This document shows positions 1 to 7,511 of a stretch of DNA of 30,129 bases, one piece after another. A program made the translations under genes and the position numbers. The DNA comes from UBA7672 sp031419455 (GTDB lineage: Bacteria > Pseudomonadota > Alphaproteobacteria > Caulobacterales > Hyphomonadaceae). Each line of letters opens with the position of its first letter. Position 1 is the first letter of the stretch. The notes beneath the pieces are model-generated. The model was not told the origin of the DNA. It saw only the letters and a program-made list of their open reading frames with translations, and searched no databases. The stretch covers positions 1 through 30,129 of the forward strand of contig JANOKS010000123.1 of NCBI GenBank assembly GCA_031419455.1. Reading direction: 5' to 3'.

Positions 1-123
1 GCAACTTGGCCGCAGACGCATCCTTCCGGGTAACTTTCAATCCATGGGCCATAAACAGAGACTCCCTGCTCAAAGCAGAGCGCCAGCATTCGCCGAGCTT
101 GGGAATCCCCCATCGAGTCACAA

Positions 124-276
124 TCATGGGCAGCTGGTATAAGGCCCGATCGGATGCTGTCGCCTGAATCGCCAGTCGCCGTAGTCCCGCCGGAGCCGCC
201 ACCACATCAGCGCTTCAGGCGGCGTTAGCTTCTTGCGAAACCGGCGCGCCATCGCCTTCTTTTCGATCTCGCGCAT
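124..276 (-). pseudogene. Truncated DUF559 endonuclease-like fragment
   Basis: A 50-residue frame begins MREIEKKAMARRF and carries the N-terminal DUF559 signature: an RKKLTPPEALMWWRLR segment followed by FRRQHPIGPY. Intact DUF559 proteins (Vsr/restriction-endonuclease-like fold, about 110-130 residues) continue from this point with a D-F-x-C strand and an acidic catalytic core. Here the frame stops (TGA) directly after PYTSCP, and the following DNA does not encode the expected core in any frame I checked. The upstream GGGGC is only a weak ribosome site. I read this as the decayed N-terminal third of a DUF559 gene, not a working protein. The family match is from memory of its conserved motifs. 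Confidence 0.6.
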
Positions 277-370
277 GCGCCCCAATCCCCCCGCGGCCTC
301 CCCCTCCGTCGCTGCGCGCCACCTCCCCCGCGCTTCGCGCAGGGAAGGACGTTCCCCACTGCCGCCCCGT

Positions 371-392
371 CCTTCCCCGCTTGCGGGGAAGG
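371..392. repeat. Palindromic intergenic repeat, type A, copy 1
   Basis: Perfect 10-bp arms (CCTTCCCCGC and GCGGGGAAGG) are separated by TT and followed by a GTGG...AGATGGGGGA tail. A related copy lies at 3151-3172 with the same GGGGAAGGTGG...GGATGGGGGA tail. It sits just past the 3' end of the minus-strand decarboxylase pair. There is no T-run on either side, so a terminator role is unproven. It looks like a dispersed palindromic intergenic repeat. Confidence 0.6.
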
Positions 393-438
393 TGGATGCA
401 AAGCGGACAGATGGGGGACGCTACGAGGGAACTTTCCC

Positions 439-1008
439 CTACCTCCGCGCCGCCCCCAGAAACTCCGCCCTGATCATCGCAGGCGTCAGCCCCAGCGCGG
501 GCGGCTTCCCCGGCGCCGGCGCCACGTCCGCGACAATCATCGCCGGCCGCGTCACGCCCACCCAGCGCTCTGGCGTCAGTTCCGACAGCCGCATGCACTG
601 CGCCTCGCCGAAGAACGCACGTCCCACCGCGACCCAGTCCAGCTCCTGCGTCGGCGTCGGCAGGCTCGCGGTGAACTCATAGACGCGGTTGTCCACCAGC
701 AGGATCGACAGGTTCGCCGGCTTCGCACCCGCAATCGTCGCCAGCGACGTCAGGTTCATCGCCAGCGCGCCATCGCCCGCAATCGCCAGCACTTGGCTCT
801 CGGGCCTCACAGCCGCCAGCCCCAGCGCCACCGACGTCGCCAGCCCCATCGGCCCCGACACGTAGAGATTGCGCGGATCATGCCCCGCCGCCTTGAGCCA
901 CCCGGTCTGCGAGCCGATGTCCGACACCGCAAACGGCCGCGCCGGATAAAGCGCCAGCGCCGCCGCGATCGCATCCTTCTGCGAGGGAAGATTGCTGAGC
1001 TCCGTCAT
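439..1008 (-). CDS. Thiamine-diphosphate decarboxylase, C-terminal (TPP-binding) subunit
   Basis: This 189-residue protein matches the TPP-binding domain of sulfopyruvate/phosphonopyruvate decarboxylase-type enzymes. The cofactor motif is visible as GDG at residues 78-80 followed by N107 about 27 residues later (VDNRVYE), the GDG-x(25-30)-N pattern that binds Mg and the diphosphate. An SGPMGLATSVALGLA segment (51-65) precedes it, as in this fold. It starts with an ATGA overlap on the stop codon of the partner subunit, so the two are translationally coupled and should form an alpha/beta complex. The substrate is not clear: no comC/comE-type coenzyme M genes and no phosphonate genes lie nearby. 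A general 2-oxoacid (sulfo- or phosphonopyruvate-like) decarboxylase is the safest call. Confidence 0.82.
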   Translation of the reverse strand: MTELSNLPSQKDAIAAALALYPARPFAVSDIGSQTGWLKAAGHDPRNLYVSGPMGLATSVALGLAAVRPESQVLAIAGDGALAMNLTSLATIAGAKPANLSILLVDNRVYEFTASLPTPTQELDWVAVGRAFFGEAQCMRLSELTPERWVGVTRPAMIVADVAPAPGKPPALGLTPAMIRAEFLGAARR

Positions 1009-1526
1009 GCCGCCGCCCCATCACCAGAGCCAAGTCTCTTCTCCAGCGCGAGGATCACCGGCTTGCGCGCCGCCTCCGCCCATTTGAACGCTGCGGGGAC
1101 AAGATCGTCCGGCAAATTCCCCGCATCGAAATCGAACACCCGCGCCATCGGCCGCACGCCCGCATCAAACGCCTCGCGCTTCTCGATGTCGTAGCCGTTC
1201 GGATCCGCCAGCGCGCCACGGTTCGTCACGATGATCACAAACGGCAGCCCATACCGCAGCCCCATCGTCGCGAACGCGCCCAGCGAATTCAGCAGCCCCG
1301 CATTCTGCACCATCACCACGGCACGCTCGCCCGCCATCGCCGCGCCACACGCCACACCGATGCACTCCTCCTCGCGCGCGCACGCGATGTAAGGAAAATC
1401 GGGCGAGGCCTCACACAACATGATGGTCTGCGCCAGCATGCCATCCGGCACGCCGGTCACCAGCTTGGGCTTCGCGGCCGCAATCGACCGGAACAGCCTG
1501 TCGCCCCCTGATGCCGTCTCGGCCAT
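1005..1526 (-). CDS. Thiamine-diphosphate decarboxylase, N-terminal (PYR) subunit
   Basis: This 173-residue protein is the N-terminal (pyrimidine-binding) half of a split TPP decarboxylase. It has the VTGVPDGML segment near the start and AREEECIGVACGAAMAG in the middle. The glutamate cluster there is where the family's cofactor-activating Glu sits. It is followed by QNAGLLNSLGAF, typical of ComD-like subunits. The start at 1526 (MAETASGG) is chosen over an in-frame ATG at 1559 because AAGGGAG lies six bases upstream. It overlaps the TPP-binding subunit by four bases (ATGA), so the pair forms one transcription unit. Substrate unknown; see the partner gene. Confidence 0.8.
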   Translation of the reverse strand: MAETASGGDRLFRSIAAAKPKLVTGVPDGMLAQTIMLCEASPDFPYIACAREEECIGVACGAAMAGERAVVMVQNAGLLNSLGAFATMGLRYGLPFVIIVTNRGALADPNGYDIEKREAFDAGVRPMARVFDFDAGNLPDDLVPAAFKWAEAARKPVILALEKRLGSGDGAAA

Positions 1527-1574
1527 GCGTCGCTCCCTTTCGCAAGGTGGTAGGATCATAGCCTACGGTTGTCA

Positions 1575-1662
1575 TCCCGGAAGCGCGGAGCGCTATCCGG
1601 GACCTATTGTGAGAGTACGAAGGCGGTTGAATGGTTCCCGGCTCTCGCTGCGCTCGGCCGGG
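1575..1662. repeat. Two palindromic intergenic repeats (GTCATCCCGG type)
   Basis: Two hairpin units lie between the divergent decarboxylase pair and the MAPEG gene. The first (1575-1602) has arms TCCCGGA and TCCGGGA around GCGC-gga-GCGC. The second (1637-1662) has arms CCCGGC and GCCGGG. Both are flanked by GTCAT or ATGAC in opposite orientation, so the whole block is roughly symmetrical. A similar TTCCGG...CCGGAA unit occurs at 4107-4138. This pattern is typical of dispersed intergenic palindromes in alphaproteobacteria. Confidence 0.6.
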
Positions 1663-1727
1663 ATGACAAAGCGACCGCCGCACGCCTACTCTGCCACCAA
1701 CGGGCGCGAGGCTCGGGGGAGAACTCA

Positions 1728-2138
1728 ATGGATTTCCTGACAGCCATGTCGCCTGCACAGGCGGCCGCGATGAATATTGGCCTGCTCATCCTCATGATGC
1801 TCGGCCTCAAGATCTATGTCGGCGGCAGCCGCGCCAGGCTTAAACTGCCCTCCGGCGAGACGAGCCCCGAATTCAACCGCGCCACCCGCGTCCAGCTCAA
1901 CGCCGTGGAGGACGTGCCGGTCCTGATGGTGGGCATCGCGGGCCTCGCCCTGCTCGGCATGCCGGCCTGGTACATCCACATGTGCGGCCTCGTCCTGCTG
2001 GTCGCGCGCATCCTCCACGCCTACGGCCTCGCAAGCTCCAGCGGATTCTCGATCGGGCGGTTCGCCGGCACGATGGGTACGCTGCTGGTCTATCTCGCGG
2101 TCGCTGGCCCACTGCTCGTCCACGCCTTCGCCAGCTGA
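1728..2138 (+). CDS. MAPEG family membrane protein
   Basis: This 136-residue protein has four likely membrane segments and the MAPEG (membrane-associated eicosanoid and glutathione metabolism) core. The RVQLNAVEDVPVLMVGIAGLA stretch around residues 45-65 corresponds to the family's R-x-x-x-N-x-x-E-x-x-P helix, which binds glutathione in the better-known members. It is followed by a long aliphatic helix with ARILHAYG. The start at 1728 (MDFLTAM) is preferred over an upstream in-frame start because a GGGGAGA ribosome site lies just ahead, and the upstream frame is simply translated repeat. Bacterial MAPEG proteins of this size are mostly uncharacterised; a glutathione-transferase or peroxidase-like role is inference. 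Confidence 0.85.
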   Translation: MDFLTAMSPAQAAAMNIGLLILMMLGLKIYVGGSRARLKLPSGETSPEFNRATRVQLNAVEDVPVLMVGIAGLALLGMPAWYIHMCGLVLLVARILHAYGLASSSGFSIGRFAGTMGTLLVYLAVAGPLLVHAFAS

Positions 2139-2220
2139 GGGGCTGGAAAGCTTCGCAGCCCCACCCATGTCGTGCTATGCACGCTGCAATGCGTGCGGGG
2201 ACGCAATCGACGAGGGCCAC

Positions 2221-2889
2221 TTGCCACGCGCCTACCGCAAACCAGCTGATCTGCCAGCCGCCATTCCGGTCTTCCCCCTGGGCGGGGCGCTGCTCTTCCC
2301 CCGTGCGACCCTTCCGCTCAACATTTTCGAGCCCCGCTATCTTGCGATGGTCGATGCAGCCCTCGCGAGCCACCGGCTCATCGGCATGATCCAGCCCGCC
2401 TCCATGTTCGGCCCCAACGCGCCCCTTAATGATGATCGCCCAGCCCTCAGCCGCGTCGGCTGCGCCGGCCGCATCACCGCCTTCCAGGAAACCGGCGATG
2501 GCCGCTATCTCATCGTGCTGACCGGAATCCTGCGTTTCGAGATCGGCGAGGAACTGCAGGCCGGCGCACCCTATCGCCTCGTCCGCACCAACTGGAATTC
2601 CTTCGCGAAAGACCTCGTCGCGGACGCCGCAATCGATGATTCGCACCGGGCCAGGCTGATGGGCGCCCTGGAGACATATCTTCGCCGCGGCGATTTCAAG
2701 GCCGACTGGAGCGAGGTCGAATCAGCACCCCTCGATGCGCTGATCAACTCGCTCTCCGCTGGCTGCCCCTTCGCGAATTCCGAGAAGCAGGCGCTGCTCG
2801 AAGCCCGCACGTTGGAGGACAGGTGCATGGCGCTTATAAGTCTGCTAGAAATGGAGCGTCCAGGTCAGGGTGGCGGATACGTGCAATGA
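2221..2889 (+). CDS. LON peptidase substrate-binding domain protein
   Basis: This protein of about 222 residues consists of a stand-alone Lon N-terminal domain (PF02190 type). AIPVFPLGGALLFPRATLPL is followed by NIFEPRYLAMVDAAL, the classic PUA-like LON start. No AAA ATPase or Ser-Lys protease domain follows, so it is not a protease. Two starts are possible: ATG at 2167 (240 residues, no ribosome site, cysteine-rich leader unlike the family) or TTG at 2221 with GAGGG four bases upstream. The latter gives MPRAYRKPADLP, close to the usual family N-terminus, so I use it. It overlaps the next gene by four bases (ATGA). Its function in bacteria is unknown; substrate or protein binding is inferred from the Lon homology. 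Confidence 0.85.
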   Translation: MPRAYRKPADLPAAIPVFPLGGALLFPRATLPLNIFEPRYLAMVDAALASHRLIGMIQPASMFGPNAPLNDDRPALSRVGCAGRITAFQETGDGRYLIVLTGILRFEIGEELQAGAPYRLVRTNWNSFAKDLVADAAIDDSHRARLMGALETYLRRGDFKADWSEVESAPLDALINSLSAGCPFANSEKQALLEARTLEDRCMALISLLEMERPGQGGGYVQ

Positions 2890-3131
2890 TGAGCGCTGCA
2901 GAAAGCAAGTCGCGTGAGGATGGAACGAACCACGCTGATTCGGGCCAGGAGCCTGGCGTCGACCCGCGTCTGCTCGAAGTCCTCGTCTGCCCCGTCTCGC
3001 GTTCGGCGCTGACCTATGACCGCGAAGCCAACGAGCTGGTCAGCCGCGCCGCCGGTCTCGCCTATCCCATCCGCAACGGCGTCCCCGTGATGCTCCGCGA
3101 CGAAGCCCGCGACCTCGGCGCCTCGAAGTAA
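2886..3131 (+). CDS. Trm112/UPF0434-like small protein
   Basis: This 81-residue protein carries the Trm112-like (UPF0434/YcaR) core: DPRLLEVLVCPVSRSALTYD, then AGLAYPIRNGVPVML. Unlike zinc-binding relatives it keeps only one cysteine (in VLVCPV), so metal binding is unlikely. An N-terminal Glu/Ser/Asp-rich extension of about 25 residues precedes the domain. The start overlaps the stop of the LON-domain gene (ATGA at 2886), showing translational coupling. Eukaryotic Trm112 activates methyltransferases; a bacterial role as a small methyltransferase partner is inference. Confidence 0.83.
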   Translation: MMSAAESKSREDGTNHADSGQEPGVDPRLLEVLVCPVSRSALTYDREANELVSRAAGLAYPIRNGVPVMLRDEARDLGASK

Positions 3132-3150
3132 AAACGACCGCGGCGCCCGT

Positions 3151-3172
3151 CCTTCCCTGTTCACGGGGAAGG
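3151..3172. repeat. Palindromic intergenic repeat, type A, copy 2
   Basis: CCTTCCC...GGGGAAGG forms a hairpin and is followed by GTGG and a GGCCGGATGGGGGA tail shared with the copy at 371-392. It lies between the Trm112-like and DUF971 genes, so it is carried on any transcript that joins them. Confidence 0.55.
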
Positions 3173-3217
3173 TGGCCCAAGGGCCGGATGGGGGAAGCGG
3201 CAAGGGTATTCCATTCC

Positions 3218-3577
3218 ATGACCACCACCGCCTGGCCCCTCGAACTCCGCTTCAGCAAGGCCCGCGCCGAACTCCTGATCCGCTTTGACGACGGCGCGGA
3301 GGCCGCCATCCCCTACGAACTCCTGCGTGTCGAAAGCCCCAGCGCCGAGACCAAAGGCCACGGCAATGAGCGCCCGCCGCCTCCCGCCCGCAAACGCAAT
3401 GTCGGCGTCCTCGCCGCCGACCCCGTCGGCCGCTACGCCCTCCGCATCCGCTTCGACGACGGCCACGACACCGGCCTCTACACCTGGCCCTACCTCGCCG
3501 AACTCGCCGAGCAGAAAACCGCCCGCATGACCGCCTACCTCGCCCGCCTGCAGAAGCTCGGCCTGTCGCGCGAGTAG
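3218..3577 (+). CDS. DUF971 domain protein
   Basis: This 119-residue protein has the DUF971 (gamma-butyrobetaine hydroxylase N-terminal-like) layout: WPLELRFSKARAELLIRFDDG, then IPYELLRVESPSAE. The second half has VGRYALRIRFDDGHDTGLYTWPYLAELA, the most conserved block of the family. The start at 3218 (MTTTAWPLEL) is taken because the upstream in-frame GTG at 3188 lies inside a palindromic repeat. The only ribosome-like site (AAGGG) is about 14 bases upstream, so initiation may be weak. DUF971 proteins are often linked with Fe-S cluster or Mrp-type genes in other bacteria; none is here, and function remains unknown. Confidence 0.85.
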   Translation: MTTTAWPLELRFSKARAELLIRFDDGAEAAIPYELLRVESPSAETKGHGNERPPPPARKRNVGVLAADPVGRYALRIRFDDGHDTGLYTWPYLAELAEQKTARMTAYLARLQKLGLSRE

Positions 3578-3743
3578 CTCTCTCGACCTCCCAAATCGGC
3601 GCCGAGTTTGGGGAAAAGTCGTTGTCACGATTTGAGGGAAACTCAAAAATCTTCGCCCGCAATTTCAGTGACTTGCCCGAAAAATTTGGGGGAAACAGAG
3701 GCACAGGATCGGCGGGGGAAAATGGCGCCGTATAATCGGCCGC

Positions 3744-4256
3744 ATGACACGAGCACGAAACCGCACACAAGGATTAGGCAACCCGCCGCTCATCCAGCTT
3801 TTGCTGGAGGCGGTGCTGTGCGTTTTCGTGAGCCTCGTGCAAGGCGCTGCGACAACGCTCGGGATGATCTTCAAACGCACCAGCCGTGATTGGCACACGG
3901 CCATTGCGCACGAAGACCTGCCCCAGGCGACGTCCGGCATTCAACTTCAGGACAACAACCACACCCACGGAGTCATTCTCGGGCTCGTCCCGAGAATCCC
4001 TGTTGGCACACCGTGGGGACTCAGCATCGATCCCCACGAAGCCATCAACCAAGACGCCCGGCACAAGGCCGAGCGCGACGCCGTTTATGCTGCTCCCGCC
4101 CTGTCATTCCGGACGCACGCGCAGCGTGCGAGCCGGAACCCAGGGGCGACACGCACATCTGTCACAACCCACTCATGGGCTCGCGCTGTTTATCCTGAGC
4201 CAGTCGAAGGACGCGTCCAGAATGACACCGTTGATGTGTCAACAAATCTAGCCTGA
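3744..4256 (+). CDS. Small hypothetical protein, 3' half made of repeat DNA
   Basis: An open frame of 170 codons. Residues about 15-75 (from PPLIQLLLEAVL through KRTSRDWHTAIAHEDLP) show good third-position GC and one hydrophobic segment (residues 17-40), so they could be genuine coding sequence. From about residue 75 (GVILGLVPRIP onward) the frame runs through palindromic intergenic repeats, so the C-terminal half is translated repeat. TATAAT at 3731-3736 lies seven bases ahead of the ATG with no room for a ribosome site, which suggests a leaderless transcript. I see no good -35 box. No family recognised. Confidence 0.35.
   Translation: MTRARNRTQGLGNPPLIQLLLEAVLCVFVSLVQGAATTLGMIFKRTSRDWHTAIAHEDLPQATSGIQLQDNNHTHGVILGLVPRIPVGTPWGLSIDPHEAINQDARHKAERDAVYAAPALSFRTHAQRASRNPGATRTSVTTHSWARAVYPEPVEGRVQNDTVDVSTNLA
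3977..4245. repeat. Mosaic of palindromic intergenic repeats
   Basis: Several hairpin units follow one another: ATTCTCGGGCTCGTCCCGAGAAT at about 3974-3998, GGGGACTCAGCATCGATCCCC at about 4015-4036, and a TTCCGG...CCGGAA unit at 4107-4138 containing CGCACGC and GCGTGCG. Then comes a TATCCTGAGCCAGTCGAAGG-type unit ending near AGAATGACA at about 4226. They resemble dispersed intergenic palindromes. The rest of the 3578-4312 gap shows only several G-rich GGGGAAA motifs (3609-3718) ahead of TATAAT. Confidence 0.55.
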
Positions 4257-4312
4257 CCTGATCAGGCTCTCACGCGCGCCACCCCTGTCGCCCCACGGCA
4301 AGGATCGCTCCC

Positions 4313-5161
4313 TCATGTCCGCTGGCAGCCCGCACAATAAAACGTCGACCGCCCCGACTGGACCATCCGCTTCACCGGCTTCTCACAGACCACGCACCCC
4401 TCGCCCTCCCGGTCATAGACCTGGAAGGAATGCTGGAAGTAGCCCAGCTCGCCATCGGCCGTCTTGAAGTCCGAAATCGTCGAGCCGCCGGCGACGATCG
4501 CCTCCTCGATCACTTTCCGGACTTCGACAGCGAGCTTCTCCAGCCGCTCCCGCCTCAGAGACCCCGCCAGCTTCTTCGGCGAAATACCCGACCGGAACAG
4601 CGCCTCGCAGACATAGATATTGCCCAGCCCCGCAACCATGGTCTGGTCCAGCAGCGCCGCCTTCACAGGCGTCTTCTTGCCGGCGAAAGCCTCCACCAGA
4701 TACGCGCCCGAGAATTCATTCGAGATCGGCTCGGGCCCCATTCCCGCAAATGGCGGATACTGATCGAGGTCGTCCGCCGGCCACAGGTCCATGAACCCGA
4801 ACCGCCGCGCATCGTTGAAAACCACGCGCGCGCCGCCCTGCATGCCGAACACGACATGATCGTGCTTTTCGTCCTCGCCGGCATGATGATGGAACTTCCC
4901 CGGTTTCGCCCCCGACACCGTGAATCGCCCCGTCATGCCCAGGTGCATGATCAGCGCTTCGCCGTTCGACAACTCGCCCACCAGGTATTTCGCCCGCCGC
5001 CCCAGGCGCGTCAGCCGGGCGCCTTCGATGCGCTGGTTAAAATTCTCGGGAAACGGGAAACGCAGGTTCTCCCGGCGCGTCTCGACGCGGAGAATGCGTT
5101 TACCTTCCATCGCGGGGACAAGCCCGCGACGAACAGTCTCGACTTCAGGCAATTCTGGCAT
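4313..5161 (-). CDS. mutM: Formamidopyrimidine-DNA glycosylase (Fpg/MutM)
   Basis: This 282-residue enzyme excises 8-oxoguanine and formamidopyrimidines and nicks the abasic site. All hallmarks are present. The N-terminus is PELPEVETVRRGL, with Pro2 (the Schiff-base nucleophile after Met removal) and Glu3; the conserved lysine is K58 in LGRRAKYL. LLDQTMVAGLGNIYVCEALF is the DNA-binding helix-two-turn-helix. The zinc finger has C256-x2-C259 and C276-x2-C279 with R271 between them. Although open sequence continues upstream, ATG 5161 gives the exact family start. It is divergent from ubiE with only 45 bases between the start codons, the common alphaproteobacterial order. No clear ribosome site precedes it. 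Confidence 0.96.
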   Translation of the reverse strand: MPELPEVETVRRGLVPAMEGKRILRVETRRENLRFPFPENFNQRIEGARLTRLGRRAKYLVGELSNGEALIMHLGMTGRFTVSGAKPGKFHHHAGEDEKHDHVVFGMQGGARVVFNDARRFGFMDLWPADDLDQYPPFAGMGPEPISNEFSGAYLVEAFAGKKTPVKAALLDQTMVAGLGNIYVCEALFRSGISPKKLAGSLRRERLEKLAVEVRKVIEEAIVAGGSTISDFKTADGELGYFQHSFQVYDREGEGCVVCEKPVKRMVQSGRSTFYCAGCQRT

Positions 5162-5206
5162 CAGGCGGATATAGCCGCGGGCGGGCCGTTCGCCTATGTT
5201 CTCCAG

Positions 5207-5965
5207 ATGGACGAGGACAAGGTTTCCTTCGGTTTCGAGGATGTAAGCCGGGATGAAAAATCCCGTCGCGTCAAAGACGTGTTTGCCTCGGTGGCAAACA
5301 GGTACGATCTGATGAACGACCTGATGTCGGCGGGCGTCCACAGGATCTGGAAAGCCAACATGATCGCCTGGCTGAACCCCCAGCCCGGCGAGACGCTGAT
5401 CGATGTGGCGGGCGGAACCGGCGATGTCGCCCGCGCCTTCCAGAAACGCGCCAACGATGTCGCCCGCCGCCGCAACGTGACGGCCGAAACGATGACCTTC
5501 GTCTCCGACATCAACGAGGCGATGCTCGTCGCCGGCATCAAGCCGGACGACCACAACATGCCCCGCCTCGCCTGCGATGCGGCTTGCCTCCCCTTCCCGG
5601 ATCGCAGCGCTGACGCGGTGACGATTTCCTTCGGCATCCGCAACGTGGTCGAGATCGACAAGGCGTTGTCGGAATTCCGCCGCGTGCTGAAGCCGGGCGG
5701 GCGTTTCGCCTGCCTCGAATTCTCGCACATGACGCACCGCGTCCTGCAGCAGGCCTACGACCAGTATTCGTTCAACGTCATTCCGGCGCTCGGCGGTCTC
5801 GTGACCGGCGACAAGGACAGCTACAAGTATCTCGTCGAATCGATCCGCCGCTTTCCGAACCAGGACGATTTCGCAGCCCGCATCCGCGCTGCAGGATTCG
5901 GCGAGGTGAACTACTGGAACTATTCCGGCGGCATCGCCGCCCTCCACACCGGATGGGCGGTGTAG
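5207..5965 (+). CDS. ubiE: Ubiquinone/menaquinone C-methyltransferase UbiE
   Basis: This 252-residue SAM-dependent methyltransferase adds the C-methyl group of the ubiquinone ring. The start is MDEDKVSFGFEDV. The family motif FASVANRYDLMNDLMSAGVH (residues 26-45) is followed by the SAM loop LIDVAGGTGDVA (64-75). Later come SFGIRNV and RRVLKPGGRF, and the C-terminal block YWNYSGGIAALHTGW, which is diagnostic of UbiE. A long in-frame open stretch precedes it, but that is antisense to mutM. ubiB starts one base after its stop codon, so the two form an operon. Confidence 0.96.
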   Translation: MDEDKVSFGFEDVSRDEKSRRVKDVFASVANRYDLMNDLMSAGVHRIWKANMIAWLNPQPGETLIDVAGGTGDVARAFQKRANDVARRRNVTAETMTFVSDINEAMLVAGIKPDDHNMPRLACDAACLPFPDRSADAVTISFGIRNVVEIDKALSEFRRVLKPGGRFACLEFSHMTHRVLQQAYDQYSFNVIPALGGLVTGDKDSYKYLVESIRRFPNQDDFAARIRAAGFGEVNYWNYSGGIAALHTGWAV

Positions 5966-5966
5966 G

Positions 5967-7508
5967 ATGTTCACTGCGCTCAGCGACTATCTGCGCCTCG
6001 CCCGCGCCGGCGCGGTCATGGTGCGGAACGACGTCATCATTCCGGACGCCTATCGCTCGCGGATTCCGTTTGCGGCCAAAGCTGCCGGCGCCCTCCTCCG
6101 CATCCTTCCCGGCGGCGGCGGCCGCGGCCGTCCCGGCGAACGATTCGCGCGTGCGCTGGAAAAACTCGGCCCCGCCTGGATCAAGCTCGGCCAGTTCATG
6201 GCCACCCGCCCCGACGTGATCGGCGTCGAGGCGGCAACCGATCTTTCGCGCCTCAAGGACAAGATCCCGCCCTTCCCCAAATCGCAGGCCGTGAAATCAC
6301 TTCGCGCCGAATTCGGCGCCGAGACCGACCGCCTGTTTCCCGATCTCGGCAACCCCATCGCCGCCGCCTCGGTAGCCCAGGTCCACCGCATCGAAACGCC
6401 GAAGGGACCGCGCGCGGTGAAAATCCTGCGCCCCAATATCGAGCGCATAATGGAGCTTGAACTCCGCGCGATGAAGCGCATCGCCTATTCCGCGCAAAAA
6501 CACGGCAACCCGGAAGTCCAGCGCATGGAGCCCGCCGCCTTCATCGACACCATGGCCACCTCCCTCACCCGCGAGATGGACCTGCGTTTCGAGGCTGGCG
6601 CGGCATCCGAATTCGCCGAGATCGCCGCCATCGACGGCTATGTCCACGCCCCCGAGGTCGATTGGGAGCGCACCAGCCAGCGCGTCCTCACCACCGAATG
6701 GATCGAGGGCCGCTCGCTCACCAACCCCGGCCCTATGTCCGCCGACCAGCGCATCGATATCGCCAACCGCATCACGCGCGGCTTCCTCGCCTGCGCCCTT
6801 GATCACGGCTTCTTCCATGCCGACCTGCATGAAGGGAACATGATCCTCACGCCCGATGGTCGCCTCGTGCTGGTCGACTTCGGCATCATGGGCCGCATCG
6901 GCCCGAACGAGCGCCTGTTCCTCGCCCAGATCATCAAGGGCTTTCTCGATCGCGACTACAAGCACGTCGCCCGCGTTCACTTCGAGGCAGGCTACGTTCC
7001 CGCCTCGCACTCGATGGACGAGTTCGCGCAGGCGCTCCGCTCCGTCGGCGAACCGATTTTCGGCAAGGACGCCACCGAAGTCTCGATGGCCCGCGTCCTG
7101 CTCCAACTGTTCGACATCACCCGCCAGTTCGGCATGCACCTGCGACCCGAACTGATCCTGCTCCAGAAAACCATGGTGCAGGTCGAAGGCGTCGCCCGCG
7201 CGATCGATCCTGCCCACAATATCTGGCAGGCCGCCCAGCCCATCGTCGAACGCTGGAGCCGCCGTGAATTCGGCGCCGAGGGCCTCCGCAAGCTCGCGAT
7301 CGATGCCGCCCGCGAAACGCTCACCCACCTCCGCCGCCTGCCCGAAACGCTCGCGAAGCTGGACGAAGCCTTGAACCGCGCCGCCGCCGCCCCACCTGCA
7401 CCTGTCATGGTCAGGCAAACCACCGGCTGGGCCTGGCTCCTCACTGGCGCCGCGATCTCCGCCGCCTCTGCCGCCGGCCTGTGGTTCGTGTTGATGTACC
7501 GGCCGTAA
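5967..7508 (+). CDS. ubiB: UbiB, ubiquinone biosynthesis kinase-like protein
   Basis: This 513-residue member of the ABC1/ADCK/UbiB atypical kinase family is needed for ubiquinone synthesis, probably as an ATPase that helps extract or organise membrane-bound intermediates. Visible motifs: KLGQ (73-76) in the family-specific KxGQ helix, the Ala-rich loop AAASVAQVHR (132-141) replacing the normal Gly loop, the lysine in RAVKILRP, HADLHEGN (284-291, catalytic loop) and VDFG (303-306). The C-terminus WAWLLTGAAI...GLWFVLMY supplies membrane anchoring. It follows ubiE by one base. In many relatives coaBC and dut come next; here they are absent and a palindromic repeat follows. Confidence 0.95.
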   Translation: MFTALSDYLRLARAGAVMVRNDVIIPDAYRSRIPFAAKAAGALLRILPGGGGRGRPGERFARALEKLGPAWIKLGQFMATRPDVIGVEAATDLSRLKDKIPPFPKSQAVKSLRAEFGAETDRLFPDLGNPIAAASVAQVHRIETPKGPRAVKILRPNIERIMELELRAMKRIAYSAQKHGNPEVQRMEPAAFIDTMATSLTREMDLRFEAGAASEFAEIAAIDGYVHAPEVDWERTSQRVLTTEWIEGRSLTNPGPMSADQRIDIANRITRGFLACALDHGFFHADLHEGNMILTPDGRLVLVDFGIMGRIGPNERLFLAQIIKGFLDRDYKHVARVHFEAGYVPASHSMDEFAQALRSVGEPIFGKDATEVSMARVLLQLFDITRQFGMHLRPELILLQKTMVQVEGVARAIDPAHNIWQAAQPIVERWSRREFGAEGLRKLAIDAARETLTHLRRLPETLAKLDEALNRAAAAPPAPVMVRQTTGWAWLLTGAAISAASAAGLWFVLMYRP

Positions 7509-7511
7509 GCC

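Noticed and set aside
1..127. Minus-strand frame MIVTRWGIPKLGECWRSALS running off the left edge
   Set aside because: No ribosome site, no recognised family and too little sequence to judge; only mentioned in the DUF559 finding.
5188..5201. GTTC-N6-GTTC between mutM and ubiE, resembling a LexA box
   Set aside because: The spacer is six bases, not the required seven, and the half-sites run into the ubiE start region; treated as chance.
5162..5974. Upstream extension of the mutM frame giving 553 residues
   Set aside because: MutM must start at the MPELPE methionine because Pro2 is catalytic; the extension is antisense to ubiE.
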